Assembly: GCA_913774715.1 (NCBI GenBank)
Contig: CAJYHS010000204.1
Location: 186,001-250,000 of the forward strand
Source: an uncultured Siphonobacter sp.
GTDB lineage: Bacteria; Bacteroidota; Bacteroidia; Cytophagales; Spirosomataceae
Direction of reading: 5' to 3'
Length of the DNA: 64,000 nucleotides
The position numbers and the translations under genes are program-made. The first letter of the stretch is position 1. Every line of letters begins with the position of its first letter. This document shows, piece after piece, positions 1 to 8,903 of the stretch. Below the pieces are notes generated by a model. The model saw nothing but the letters and a program-made list of their open reading frames with translations. It was not told the origin of the DNA and ran no database searches.

Positions 1-202
1 TAGGCGTAGGGTACTCTCCCGTTCCACTGGCAAATAAAGGAGCAATTTTCTCAATGGGCTCCTCCGTCAACTCATGCAGTAACTGCACACTGATTTCCCG
101 AATTTCTTCATACCGTTCGAGATCATAGGCATGAGGTGAATAGGTTAACCCAGCCTGAGCCAGTGCATTCAGCCTTTTCGCAATTTCAAGTACATGATCC
201 AT
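1..202 (-). CDS. NUDIX hydrolase, N-terminal part (runs off the window)
   Basis: The reverse strand from an ATG at 202 reads without a stop to base 1, giving the first 67 residues of a protein. The segment MDHVLEIAKRLNALAQAGLT, followed by a YDLERYEEIREI stretch, matches the small helical N-terminal domain (Nudix_hydro_N type) found before the catalytic NUDIX fold in ADP-ribose or nucleoside-diphosphate pyrophosphatases. The NUDIX box itself would lie outside the window, so activity cannot be judged. It is divergent from the Wzi-like gene, and the two share a 133-bp upstream region that holds a repeated ACTTCAT element. Confidence 0.7.
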   Translation of the reverse strand, partial: MDHVLEIAKRLNALAQAGLTYSPHAYDLERYEEIREISVQLLHELTEEPIEKIAPLFASGTGEYPTP

Positions 203-251
203 AAGGTTCAGAAGCAAAACTAGGAGACAAAAATACGCCTTGGATTAAAAG

Positions 252-294
252 ACTTCATGTAAACTTCATAAACAACTTTCGTAATTATGAAGTT
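252..294. promoter_or_regulatory. Direct plus inverted ACTTCAT repeats between divergent genes
   Basis: ACTTCAT occurs at 252-258 and again at 263-269, 11 bp apart (one helical turn). It occurs inverted as ATGAAGT at 287-293. The second and third copies form a perfect inverted repeat with 10-bp arms (AACTTCATAA at 262-271, TTATGAAGTT at 285-294) and a 13-nt spacer. No T-run follows and the site lies between divergent start codons, so an operator is more likely than a terminator. The regulator is unknown. Confidence 0.4.
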
Positions 295-335
295 AGTTTA
301 CTGCCTTTACGTAATTTTTCATTACCTATCTATCT

Positions 336-1844
336 ATGACTTTCCGCCCCCACACTGTAAGGATTCTAATTTTTGGTTGCGGATTGCTTCTAATGGCAAT
401 AACTAATTCGTTTGCCCAAGTAAAAAAACCTTATTCCATCCATCTTCAGGCCGATGGATTAACCGCTGGAGATCTGCAAACTCCTTTCTGGTTAAGAGCT
501 AACGAGTTTGGGTTAATTCCACTGAAAGGCCCTGCTGCTCTGTTTCGGGCTGGGGCTTCGCTGGACTTTATTACTCCTCTTCCTGATTCCATCAAAGCGA
601 ATCGCCGCAAACTTGACTGGGGTTTAGGCGTGGAAGGAGTTCAGGTAACCGGGTCACAGAAAGCTTTTTTCTTACCCGAAGCTTACGCCAAATTACGCTA
701 CGGAAAAGTAGAGCTTTGGGGCGGTCGCCGGAAGGAATTCATTGGGATTACCGATACTACCCTTACTTCCGGGTCTATTGTCTGGTCCAATAATGCCTTA
801 CCCATTCCTAAAATTCAGATCGGTACAGCCGGTTTCATTCCTCTAAAATTCCTGAACAACTTCGTTGCATTAAAAGGAAGTTTTGCTCACGGCTGGTTTG
901 ATGTTCCTTATATACAGGGAGCTTACCTGCATTACAAATCTCTGCATGGCCGTTTCGGTAAACCCGACGGCAAGGTTGCCTTTTACTTCGGTATTAATCA
1001 TATGGTCCAATGGGGTGGTCATGCTGACTATCTAAAAAATTCTCCCGTAGCCGTTAACGGACATCTAACTACAGCTCCAAAGGATTTTTTATGGGGAATA
1101 TTATTGGGACAACTTTCCAGAGAGCGAGAAAATGACCGGTTTACTGGCTTTGACGGAGAAAATCGGGTCGGTAACCATTTGGGCAATTATGATATTGCCT
1201 TAACCGTAAAGGGCGATCACCAGTCTTTATTATTCTATCACCAGCACATTTTCGAAGATCTTTCTGGCTTATTATTCCTCAATCATTTTGACGGATTGTA
1301 CGGTTTGAGCTGGACGCTCCCGAATGCATTTACGAAATCATCCGGTCTTAATAAGTTACTCTTTGAATTTCTTACCACTAATGATCAGGCTGGATCTGTC
1401 TTTGATATTACGGCCCGTTATCAGGGAGGCGATAATTATTTCAACCATTCTCAATACGTTCAGGGTTGGTCTTATTACAACAAAGCCATCGGAACGCCCT
1501 TATTACCTGTTCATCAGGAGCTTGATCACGAAAATTTACCGCATACTGAAAATAATTTCCCCATCAACCGGGTTACTGGATTCCATCTTGCAGGAGATGG
1601 ATTAGTATTGGGGAAAATTCACCTCCAAGCTCGATTTACCTATACACTCAACCGCGGTACCTTTAGTTTTCCATTTCCATCTGATGTTAAGCAGTTTTCT
1701 TCACTCCTTAACATAAAAACTAGTCCAAAATGGCTACACGGGTTCTCTGTGGGTGGCAAAGTTGCTTATGATTCAGGAGAGTTGTACCGTTCCCGCTTTG
1801 GGGCATTCTTGTCTTTGTCCAAAACCTGGAGAAATGATAAGTAA
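336..1844 (+). CDS. Capsule assembly Wzi-like outer-membrane protein
   Basis: A 502-residue protein with an N-terminal signal peptide (hydrophobic ILIFGCGLLLMAITNSFA, cleavage near residue 28). The rest is rich in alternating aromatic and polar strands, as in an outer-membrane beta-barrel. Segments such as FWLRANEFGLIP and FYFGINHMVQWGGH fit the Caps_assemb_Wzi family of Bacteroidota. In Escherichia coli, Wzi is a barrel lectin that anchors capsule polysaccharide; in Bacteroidota the family is widespread and its exact role is less clear. The neighbours are not capsule genes, so the substrate cannot be inferred. Confidence 0.75.
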   Translation: MTFRPHTVRILIFGCGLLLMAITNSFAQVKKPYSIHLQADGLTAGDLQTPFWLRANEFGLIPLKGPAALFRAGASLDFITPLPDSIKANRRKLDWGLGVEGVQVTGSQKAFFLPEAYAKLRYGKVELWGGRRKEFIGITDTTLTSGSIVWSNNALPIPKIQIGTAGFIPLKFLNNFVALKGSFAHGWFDVPYIQGAYLHYKSLHGRFGKPDGKVAFYFGINHMVQWGGHADYLKNSPVAVNGHLTTAPKDFLWGILLGQLSRERENDRFTGFDGENRVGNHLGNYDIALTVKGDHQSLLFYHQHIFEDLSGLLFLNHFDGLYGLSWTLPNAFTKSSGLNKLLFEFLTTNDQAGSVFDITARYQGGDNYFNHSQYVQGWSYYNKAIGTPLLPVHQELDHENLPHTENNFPINRVTGFHLAGDGLVLGKIHLQARFTYTLNRGTFSFPFPSDVKQFSSLLNIKTSPKWLHGFSVGGKVAYDSGELYRSRFGAFLSLSKTWRNDK

Positions 1845-2225
1845 GAAATAAATTACTCATTTTAGACTTAAAGTCTGGTAAAATCCGCTGGTAAGATTTT
1901 TTATATAGAGATTTGGTAATTTTTTAATCCCTGACTTTCTATATAATGGTTGGCTAGGATGTGTGAATTATTTGTAAACTATTTGTTTTCAATAGCTTAC
2001 TACCACTGAAAAAATTCACAAAAATATATTTTGTTTTTTTTTTAAACTCCCAATCCAACCTTAAACATATTACGTACATCTTCGTACCCAATCATTGACA
2101 AATGTCAATTTTTATAATTTCAGTATCAGTAAAAGAAGTACAGTAGTTTTATTTAGTAGGTACAATTACTATTAACCCAATTAGTACATCGATTCATAAT
2201 TACTAATCCTTTTTCAATAAAATCT
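1845..2225. other. 381-bp AT-rich intergenic region
   Basis: No coding potential was found that stands out from noise. It holds a short dyad AGACTTAAAGTCT (1864-1876) just after the Wzi-like gene, a T-tract around 2030-2044, and a cleaner inverted repeat at 2094-2109 (listed separately). The promoter of the ferritin-like pair must lie here, but no convincing TTG/TAnnTTTG pair was seen. Confidence 0.5.
2094..2109. promoter_or_regulatory. Inverted repeat ATTGACA-AA-TGTCAAT upstream of ferritin-like pair
   Basis: Two perfect 7-bp arms flank a 2-nt centre, about 117 bp before the first ferritin-like start codon. The size suits a helix-turn-helix dimer site. No regulator gene is adjacent and function is inferred from position only. 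Confidence 0.3.
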
Positions 2226-2951
2226 ATGACAAGTTCATCCAACAAGTCTACCTCGCTACCAGGTACGACTTCGGAAAGCAAAGCGTCCTTAGGCCGCCGC
2301 ACCTTCCTTAAATCTGCCAGCTTAGCTTCTCTTTCTGCTGCTGCCATTTATGCCTCATCGTGTACTGATCACAATGGTAATCCCATTCCTGACGGTACGG
2401 TTGATTTAGGAGCAGGTGATGTAGGTATTCTTAACTATGCCTATGCACTTGAGCAATTAGAAGCCGCTTTTTACACCCAAATCGTAGCTACGCCTTATTC
2501 CGGTATCTCTTCACAGGAGCTGGCGATCATGACTGACCTTAAAAATCATGAAGTAGCACACCGCGATTTCTTTAAAACAGCGATTTCTTCTGCCGCTCCT
2601 AGTATGGTTATTCCATCACTGGAAGTTAATTTCTCAGCCATTGACTTTACGAGTCGTGCAAGCGTTTTAGCAACGGCAAAAGCTTTTGAAAACCTGGGTG
2701 TTGCAGCATACAACGGAGCTGGTAAATTTTTACAAACACCTATTTATTTGCTTTTAGCTGGTAAAATCGTTTCGGTGGAAGCTCGTCACGCAGCCATCAT
2801 CGGTACTTTACTGGAAGGTTTCAATGGTCAGTTTACGGGAGGCCAAGTTGATGCCAACGGTTTAGATAAAGCAATGACCTTTGCGGAGGTATTGCCTGTC
2901 GCTCAAACGTTTATCAAAACCAAAATTTCTGGTGCTAACTTACCTAAATAA
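2226..2951 (+). CDS. Exported ferritin-like lipoprotein, first of a tandem pair
   Basis: A 241-residue protein of the ferritin-like (Ferritin_2) type. The N-terminus carries a Tat-like RRTFLKSASLAS stretch (Arg24-Arg25), a hydrophobic segment and a lipobox-like ASSC ending at Cys46, so it is probably lipidated and exported folded. Four-helix-bundle di-iron ligands can be read: Glu76 or Glu79 in helix 1, Glu109 and His112 (ExxH) in helix 2, Glu155 in helix 3, Glu185 and His188 (ExxH) in helix 4. It is followed after 18 bp by a paralogue with the same ligand pattern, so the two are surely co-transcribed. The family is linked to stress and iron handling but has no defined substrate. Confidence 0.85.
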   Translation: MTSSSNKSTSLPGTTSESKASLGRRTFLKSASLASLSAAAIYASSCTDHNGNPIPDGTVDLGAGDVGILNYAYALEQLEAAFYTQIVATPYSGISSQELAIMTDLKNHEVAHRDFFKTAISSAAPSMVIPSLEVNFSAIDFTSRASVLATAKAFENLGVAAYNGAGKFLQTPIYLLLAGKIVSVEARHAAIIGTLLEGFNGQFTGGQVDANGLDKAMTFAEVLPVAQTFIKTKISGANLPK

Positions 2952-2969
2952 CTAACCCTACTTGCTGTT

Positions 2970-3755
2970 ATGAACTTATTTGAACTCTTCGCAAAAATCG
3001 GTGAACTTGATCCTGAATCAGGAGAACGTTTATCTTTCTATAATCGCCGTCATATCCTGAGAAATGGAGCTAAAGCTACTGCTTTGGCGGCATTACCTAC
3101 TCTTTTCAGCTCAGTTGTTAACAAAGCTTACGGAGCTGATTTACCCGCTCAAACTCGCGGTGTTCTGGAATTCGCTCTGACTTTAGAATACCTTGAAGCA
3201 GATTATTATCAAAAAGGTGTTCAGAGTGGTATCATTCCTCAAAATAACTATGAGATATTTGATACCATCAGCAAACACGAAACAGCACACGTTCGTCTGC
3301 TAGAAGGTGCGTTAGGATTAGCTCCTGATGCCAAAAAACCTAAATTTACTTACGCTGCTTATCCTGACGTATTCACGAATTACCAAACGTTCCTCACAGT
3401 ATCTCAGTCTTTTGAAGATTTAGGCGTACGTGCATATAAGAACGAAGCTGGTAACCTTATGGAATCTCCTGCTTTACTTCAGGTAGCTCTTCAAATCCAC
3501 GCGGTAGAAGCTCGCCACGCAGCAGTAGTTCGTAGTCTTCGTGGTCAAAAAGGCTGGATTGTTGGTAATGGTATGGAAAATGGCATGGCACCAGCAGTAC
3601 CTGCTATTTATGAAGGTGAATTAAACACTGTACAAGGTGGTGTGGAATTAGTAGGAGCAATTGCCGGACAATCTAAAGACGCGTTAAGCGAAGCTTTTGA
3701 CGAACCACTGGGTAAAGATCAGGTTCTGAACATTGCTAAATTATTTCTTGCTTAA
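2970..3755 (+). CDS. Exported ferritin-like protein, second of a tandem pair
   Basis: A 261-residue paralogue of the preceding gene. Its Tat-like signal sits after a 25-residue N-terminal extension (Arg26-Arg27, then ALAALPTLFSSVVNKAYGA). No lipobox cysteine is visible, so this copy is probably released to the periplasm while the first is membrane-anchored. Ligand candidates are Glu73 or Glu76, Glu104 and His107, Glu149, Glu180 and His183. A mixed di-iron oligomer of both products is plausible but is inference. A strong terminator follows at 3776-3804. Confidence 0.85.
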   Translation: MNLFELFAKIGELDPESGERLSFYNRRHILRNGAKATALAALPTLFSSVVNKAYGADLPAQTRGVLEFALTLEYLEADYYQKGVQSGIIPQNNYEIFDTISKHETAHVRLLEGALGLAPDAKKPKFTYAAYPDVFTNYQTFLTVSQSFEDLGVRAYKNEAGNLMESPALLQVALQIHAVEARHAAVVRSLRGQKGWIVGNGMENGMAPAVPAIYEGELNTVQGGVELVGAIAGQSKDALSEAFDEPLGKDQVLNIAKLFLA

Positions 3756-3775
3756 TACAACAGTAACTAGATAAT

Positions 3776-3804
3776 AAAAAAGGGGCTTGAAAGCCCCTTT
3801 TTTA
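3776..3804 (+). terminator. Terminator after ferritin-like operon
   Basis: An A-run, the stem AGGGGCTT with its complement AAGCCCCT and a short GA-type loop, then a run of T. This is a typical factor-independent terminator. Confidence 0.85.
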
Positions 3805-3818
3805 TTTGTCATCCAAAA

Positions 3819-3849
3819 GAAAAAGGAAGGTTTAAAACCTTCCTTTTTC
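3819..3849 (-). terminator. Terminator for the convergent alpha/beta hydrolase
   Basis: A hairpin with stem AAGGAAGG/CCTTCCTT, A-rich on its left and T-rich on its right, so it can work on both strands. It lies 23 bp past the stop of the minus-strand gene. Confidence 0.8.
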
Positions 3850-3871
3850 TTTACCCTATTATTTTCAGATT

Positions 3872-4729
3872 TTACCAGGTTGTCGTGGTAGTCACTGTTT
3901 CAGTTAACACAGGTGTTGCCAGGAAGTCCAGCAAGTCCTGATTTAGACGAGGCCATTCAGTATAGAAAAATCCGTGAGGAGCTCCTTCATAAGCAATCAG
4001 CTGAGCGTTAGAAATATTTTCCGCCAGTAGTTTACCAGAAATATCAAAGGGCACTACCTGATCGTTCGTGCCATGAATGATCAACGTAGGAACATTAATC
4101 AGGGGCAAATCGCTCCGAAGGTCGGCTTGGCTGAAGGTAAGAATATTTTCTACTGTAGCTTTCGGTGAAGCTTCCATAGCCAGACTATGGAACCAGTCAG
4201 CCAGTTTATTACTCACTGGATTGTTGAGAAGGCTAACGCCGAAGAATTGTTTCGAGAAATCCTCTATGAAAGCAGCCCGATCCTGAAGTGAGTTTTCGAT
4301 CATTTCATCGAATGTACTTTTATCAACACCGTCTGGAAAATCTTCTGTTTTTAACAAGTGAGGAGCCGCTGCTCCTAACAATACTAATTTAGAAACTCGT
4401 TTTCCCTGATGACGAGCCATGTAATGAATTGCTTCAGCACCTCCCTGAGAGAAGCCTACCAGCGTTACATCGTACAGATCTAAAGCTTCCAGAACAGCAG
4501 CTAAATCATCCGCTAACGTATCGTAATCGTACCCTTGCCAAGGTTTGTCAGATAAACCAAAACCCCGACGATCTATCATAATGCAGCGATAGTGATTCGC
4601 AATCTGGTTAACCTGATATTCAAACATTTTGTGATTTAAGGGCCAGCCGTGAAGAAACACGACGGGTTGTCCTTGTCCCCAGTCTTCTACAAAGACCTGA
4701 GTGCCGGGAGTGGTTTCAATATATGCCAT
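3872..4729 (-). CDS. Alpha/beta hydrolase (arylesterase / non-heme haloperoxidase type)
   Basis: A 285-residue alpha/beta-fold hydrolase. The start was set at the internal ATG (MAYIETTPGTQVF) because family members begin there; an ATG 33 bp upstream would add 11 unmatched residues. Visible features are the oxyanion motif HGWP (27-30), the nucleophile elbow GFSQG with Ser94, the acid Asp223 (HGTNDQVVP) and the catalytic His252 (GAPHGFF). This spacing matches bacterial non-heme chloroperoxidases and arylesterases. There is no signal peptide, so it is cytoplasmic. Substrate unknown. The C-terminus ends in an odd threonine run (TVTTTTTW). Confidence 0.85.
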   Translation of the reverse strand: MAYIETTPGTQVFVEDWGQGQPVVFLHGWPLNHKMFEYQVNQIANHYRCIMIDRRGFGLSDKPWQGYDYDTLADDLAAVLEALDLYDVTLVGFSQGGAEAIHYMARHQGKRVSKLVLLGAAAPHLLKTEDFPDGVDKSTFDEMIENSLQDRAAFIEDFSKQFFGVSLLNNPVSNKLADWFHSLAMEASPKATVENILTFSQADLRSDLPLINVPTLIIHGTNDQVVPFDISGKLLAENISNAQLIAYEGAPHGFFYTEWPRLNQDLLDFLATPVLTETVTTTTTW

Positions 4730-4908
4730 ACAAAGGTGAGTTGGGACCAAACAGATGGTCAATGATCATAATTAGCCGTATTATCAAAAAATGCGTTCCT
4801 ATCTACCTAAAAACCAGTCTCTCTAAAGTTGATGCACAGAATCCCCAGTGTTCAGATTATCAGCTAATAACTGGGGAAAGTATTAGCACAATTTACGTAA
4901 GTATTAAC

Positions 4909-4940
4909 AAAAAAAGCCCCGCTTCAGTAGAAGCGGGGCT
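4909..4940 (-). terminator. Terminator of carB
   Basis: A perfect 11-bp stem AGCCCCGCTTC / GAAGCGGGGCT with loop AGTA. On the minus strand it is followed by a run of seven T, 20 bp past the carB stop. Confidence 0.9.
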
Positions 4941-4959
4941 GGCAATAAAACGGAGTTAT

Positions 4960-7788
4960 TTATCGACTCAGATATAAGTTACGCTCGGCGTAAATCTTCT
5001 GAAAAACTTCGTCCGTCAGATCATCAATGAAGTAAATAGCTTCTCCCGTTGACTTCATCTCTGGCCCGAGTTCTTTATTTACTCCAGGGAATTTGTTAAA
5101 CGAGAATACGGGGATTTTAATCGCATATCCGTTTTTCACGGGATTAAAATTGAAATCCGTTACTTTCTTCTCGCCCAGCATCACTTTCGTAGCGTAATTT
5201 ACATAAGGCTCCTGGTAGGCTTTACAGATGAAAGGTACCGTACGAGACGCCCGTGGGTTAGCCTCGATGATGTATACTTTTTCATCCTTGATAGCAAACT
5301 GAATGTTCAGTAAGCCTTTGGTTTTTAAAGCAACCGCGATCTTCTTCGTGTATTCCTCAATTTGCTTGAGCACGTTTTCGCTCAAATCAAAGGTTGGTAA
5401 TACCGCATGAGAATCTCCTGAGTGAATACCTGCGGGCTCGATATGCTCCATAATTCCGATGATGTATACATTTTCACCGTCACAGATGGAATCGGATTCC
5501 GCTTCGATAGCGTTTTCGAGGAAGTGATCCAAAAGGATTTTATTACCTGGAATGTCACGAAGCGTATTCACCACGTGTTGTTCCAGCTCTTCTTCGTTGA
5601 TCACAATCTTCATCGACTGTCCACCTAACACGTAGCTGGGACGTACCAGCAGCGGATACCCCAAATTACGGGCTACTTCTACTGCCTGGTCTGCCGATTC
5701 AACCGTATCGAATAAAGGATAAGGAACATCCAGCTCACGCAGCAGACTTGAGAAAGCTCCGCGATCTTCGGCTAAATCCAGAGCTTCGAAGCTCGTACCG
5801 ATGATTTTGATGCCGTATTTCGAAAGTTTTTCAGCCAGCTTCAGAGCCGTCTGTCCCCCCAACTGAACGATTACCCCTTCAGGTTTTTCGTGCTGGATGA
5901 TATCGTATACGTGCTCCCAGAACACAGGTTCGAAGTATAATTTATCAGCGATGTCAGGATCCGTCGATACCGTTTCAGGGTTCGAGTTAATCATGATCGT
6001 TTCGTATCCTGCTTCTTTCGCCGCTAACACACCATGCACGCAGGAGTAATCGAATTCGATACCCTGACCAATCCGGTTGGGACCTGAACCCAGAATTACT
6101 ACTTTTTTCTTGTCTGAAACAACCGATTCGTTGTCTTCCGACTGTGCACCGCTCGCAAAGGTTGAGTAGAAGTAAGGTGTTTTTGCTTCAAACTCAGCGG
6201 CACAGGTATCTACACATTTGTAAACCCGTTTGATACCCAGCTCATTGCGTTTCTCGTACACCTGACTTTCCAGACAGTCGATCATGTGAGCAATCTGACG
6301 GTCAGCGAAGCCTTTTACTTTTGCTTCTTCCAGTAAATCCTTCGAAATGGTATCGAGTGTATGTTTCTCGATTTCCTTTTCCAGACGAACCAGATCCTCT
6401 ACTTGATATAGGAACCAGCGGTCGATTTTAGTCAACTGCTGAATTTTCTTAAAGGAAATTCCTAAACGGAAGGCATCGTAGATGTGGAATAAGCGATTCC
6501 AGGATGGATTAGCCAATGAGTGCAAAATAGCATCCTGATCCGTCAGTTCCTTCCCATCAGCTCCCATGCCATTACGCTTGATTTCGAGCGATTGACACGC
6601 TTTCTGAAGAGCTTCCTGGAAGTTGCGGCCAATACCCATGGCTTCCCCTACCGACTTCATCTGAAGACCCAGACGACGATCTGAACCTTTGAATTTATCG
6701 AAGTTCCAGCGGGGTACTTTAACGATCACGTAGTCAATGGCAGGCTCGAAGAACGCTGATGTACTGCCTGTAACGGGGTTGATCAGTTCGTGCAAACGAT
6801 AACCAATGGCCATTTTCGCGGCAATCTTCGCGATAGGATAACCCGTCGCTTTTGAAGCCAGAGCCGACGAACGTGATACACGTGGGTTAATCTCGATGGC
6901 GATGATGGCATCATTTTCGGGGTTAACCGAGAACTGAACGTTACATCCACCCGCAAACTTCCCGATGCCATCCATCATCATGATGGCCATATCACGCATT
7001 TTCTGATACAGAGTATCGGGCAGCGTCATAGCAGGAGCCACTGTCACGGAATCGCCCGTGTGAACCCCCATTGGGTCAAAGTTCTCAATCGAGCAAACAA
7101 TGATGAAGTTACCATCACCATCACGGAGTAACTCCAGCTCGTATTCTTTCCAACCCAAGATCGATTGTTCGATCAGCACTTCATGCGTTGGCGAAGCATG
7201 TAAGCCCCGATTCAGCATTTCATCAAACTCCTTGGGGTCATTTACGAAACCACCGCCCGTACCACCAAGGGTAAATGAAGGACGGATTACCAGCGGGAAA
7301 CCAACTTCCTGGGCAATTTCCTTACCTTCCAGGAAAGAGCGGGCGGTACGTCCTTTACAAACGCCCACGCCCAATTCCAGCATTTTCAGTCGGAATTTCT
7401 CGCGGTCTTCGGTCGTCTCAATGGCGGCAATATCAACCCCAATGATTTCCACCCCGTACTTCTTCCAGATACCGGCCTTATCACAGTCGATAGCTAAATT
7501 TAACGCCGTCTGGCCTCCCATTGTCGGCAAAACGGCGTCAACCTTGTGTTTTTCAAGAATCTCAATGATGGACTTTCGCTCCAACGGCTTTAAGTACACA
7601 TGATCGGCACTGATGGGGTCCGTCATGATGGTAGCGGGATTGGAGTTGATCAGAATGACCTCGATGCCCTCTTCTTTGAGTGAGCGGGCTGCCTGAGAGC
7701 CAGAGTAGTCGAACTCGCAAGCCTGACCGATGATAATGGGACCAGAACCAATGATCAGGACGGATTTGATGTCGGGATTTTTGGGCAT
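4960..7788 (-). CDS. carB: Carbamoyl-phosphate synthase large subunit, lacking the allosteric domain
   Basis: Makes carbamoyl phosphate from bicarbonate, ammonia delivered by CarA, and two ATP, for pyrimidine and arginine synthesis. The 942 residues begin with MPKNPDIKSVLIIGSGPIII and contain two ATP-grasp halves joined by an oligomerisation region; the second half starts near the KKVVILGSGPNRIGQG segment. The chain ends right after the second ATP-grasp domain, in YAERNLYLSR. The C-terminal MGS-like domain, about 130 residues that bind UMP, IMP and ornithine in E. coli CarB (1073 residues), is absent. carA is not in the window. A TAnnTTTG match lies about 120 bp upstream. Confidence 0.95.
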   Translation of the reverse strand: MPKNPDIKSVLIIGSGPIIIGQACEFDYSGSQAARSLKEEGIEVILINSNPATIMTDPISADHVYLKPLERKSIIEILEKHKVDAVLPTMGGQTALNLAIDCDKAGIWKKYGVEIIGVDIAAIETTEDREKFRLKMLELGVGVCKGRTARSFLEGKEIAQEVGFPLVIRPSFTLGGTGGGFVNDPKEFDEMLNRGLHASPTHEVLIEQSILGWKEYELELLRDGDGNFIIVCSIENFDPMGVHTGDSVTVAPAMTLPDTLYQKMRDMAIMMMDGIGKFAGGCNVQFSVNPENDAIIAIEINPRVSRSSALASKATGYPIAKIAAKMAIGYRLHELINPVTGSTSAFFEPAIDYVIVKVPRWNFDKFKGSDRRLGLQMKSVGEAMGIGRNFQEALQKACQSLEIKRNGMGADGKELTDQDAILHSLANPSWNRLFHIYDAFRLGISFKKIQQLTKIDRWFLYQVEDLVRLEKEIEKHTLDTISKDLLEEAKVKGFADRQIAHMIDCLESQVYEKRNELGIKRVYKCVDTCAAEFEAKTPYFYSTFASGAQSEDNESVVSDKKKVVILGSGPNRIGQGIEFDYSCVHGVLAAKEAGYETIMINSNPETVSTDPDIADKLYFEPVFWEHVYDIIQHEKPEGVIVQLGGQTALKLAEKLSKYGIKIIGTSFEALDLAEDRGAFSSLLRELDVPYPLFDTVESADQAVEVARNLGYPLLVRPSYVLGGQSMKIVINEEELEQHVVNTLRDIPGNKILLDHFLENAIEAESDSICDGENVYIIGIMEHIEPAGIHSGDSHAVLPTFDLSENVLKQIEEYTKKIAVALKTKGLLNIQFAIKDEKVYIIEANPRASRTVPFICKAYQEPYVNYATKVMLGEKKVTDFNFNPVKNGYAIKIPVFSFNKFPGVNKELGPEMKSTGEAIYFIDDLTDEVFQKIYAERNLYLSR

Positions 7789-7907
7789 TTTTTCAGGTAT
7801 CTGTTAACAGGCCTTCTTCCGTGAAATTCGCTGGTTTTCAACGTTGAGTTCACAACAAAGGACTAAGTAACGATCAACATCCCGGAAGTGGCCGGGCAAA
7901 ATTCGTG

Positions 7908-7915
7908 CAAAATTA
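7908..7915 (-). promoter_or_regulatory. Candidate -7 element for carB
   Basis: On the minus strand TAATTTTG exactly fits the Bacteroidota -7 consensus TAnnTTTG. No good TTG element lies at the proper spacing upstream, so this is only a candidate. It would give a leader of about 110 nt. Confidence 0.3.
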
Positions 7916-7979
7916 GGGGTTTGACATATATGGAGTATACTTTAAGTAAAAATTTAATGCAATCACCCTCCTTTCGGCT

Positions 7980-8903
7980 CTAGGCTAAGACCACAGGGTG
8001 AGGTATCAGAGCCGCCAGCTCTTGTTCGGCAAACCCATACTCATCTAGTAACTTTTGATAGGACTGCATTTCTGCTCTTTCGTATAAATCGGCGTTATTC
8101 TGCGTACTTAAACCTGAATTTTCTTCTCCTTCTATACCCGTCCAGACGTGCGTCGCGTATGGATCAATCGGAATATTTTTAAATGTTAATCCCTGGTTAT
8201 TTAGAAAACTAAACCATTTCGTTGCAATGTCTAAATCCATTTGGCCAAAAATGAGCTTTTTTACATAGGGCTTCACCTGAGTCAGGTCAATTAAGGCCGC
8301 CCATTCATTCAGACGACATTCCGGTAAAGGCCACGCAGTAGAGGAGCTTATAAAATGCGAATAGACTTCTTTTCGAGGAGCATAAAATTTTTCACTAAGC
8401 TCCATTAATTCCGTCCAGTCTGGTTGGTACTTATGATAGGTATCAGCTGTACATTTTTTAGCATACGAAGCCGGACAATTCCAGCATTGTCCAATTGGAC
8501 CAACACCTGCAAAATGTCCTGATTCTATTTGGGTTAAATACTCTCCTAAAATATCTTCGTGAAAGAGCATATCATTATGCATCGTGAATAGATAATGATT
8601 TTTACTCTTTTCAAACGCATATTGATACCTAATAGATCGACGGTAAGGGGTAAACCAGTGCAGGGACTTTCGGCTGGCCTTAAGCCCCATGTAAAACCTT
8701 GATTTAACATGAACAATGCGATCTTTATAATGCCTGATTAAATAAGAAAAATCAGCGTGATTAGGCTGAACCTTTTCTTCAATTAGGTATATTTTACCAA
8801 TCCACTTACCAGAATATTTAAGTAATGAACTAATCGCAACTCCAGTCATTAAGGGTTTTCCATATACTTGGATAACGATATCTACTGATTTTAAAGCAGG
8901 CAT
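7980..8903 (-). CDS. Putative GT-A-type glycosyltransferase
   Basis: A 307-residue soluble protein. It begins with a beta-strand typical of nucleotide-sugar transferases (VDIVIQVYGKPLMTGVAISS), followed by KIYLIEE. Near residue 115 it has HNDML, which could serve as the metal-binding DxD-like motif. A cysteine-containing segment (CWNCPASYAKKC) follows and might bind metal. No catalytic base can be assigned with confidence. It stands alone between carB and a divergent lipoprotein gene, so its acceptor is unknown. Distant similarity to GT2 is my best reading; a structural search would decide. Confidence 0.5.
   Translation of the reverse strand: MPALKSVDIVIQVYGKPLMTGVAISSLLKYSGKWIGKIYLIEEKVQPNHADFSYLIRHYKDRIVHVKSRFYMGLKASRKSLHWFTPYRRSIRYQYAFEKSKNHYLFTMHNDMLFHEDILGEYLTQIESGHFAGVGPIGQCWNCPASYAKKCTADTYHKYQPDWTELMELSEKFYAPRKEVYSHFISSSTAWPLPECRLNEWAALIDLTQVKPYVKKLIFGQMDLDIATKWFSFLNNQGLTFKNIPIDPYATHVWTGIEGEENSGLSTQNNADLYERAEMQSYQKLLDEYGFAEQELAALIPHPVVLA

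Noticed and set aside
1324-1605. 93-aa frame inside the Wzi-like gene
   Set aside because: Lies fully within a well-supported gene in another frame; composition is not protein-like and no start context is seen.
2153-2347. 64-aa minus-strand frame at the start of the first ferritin-like gene
   Set aside because: Antisense to the signal peptide region; its charged look comes from the complement of the Ser/Thr-rich leader.
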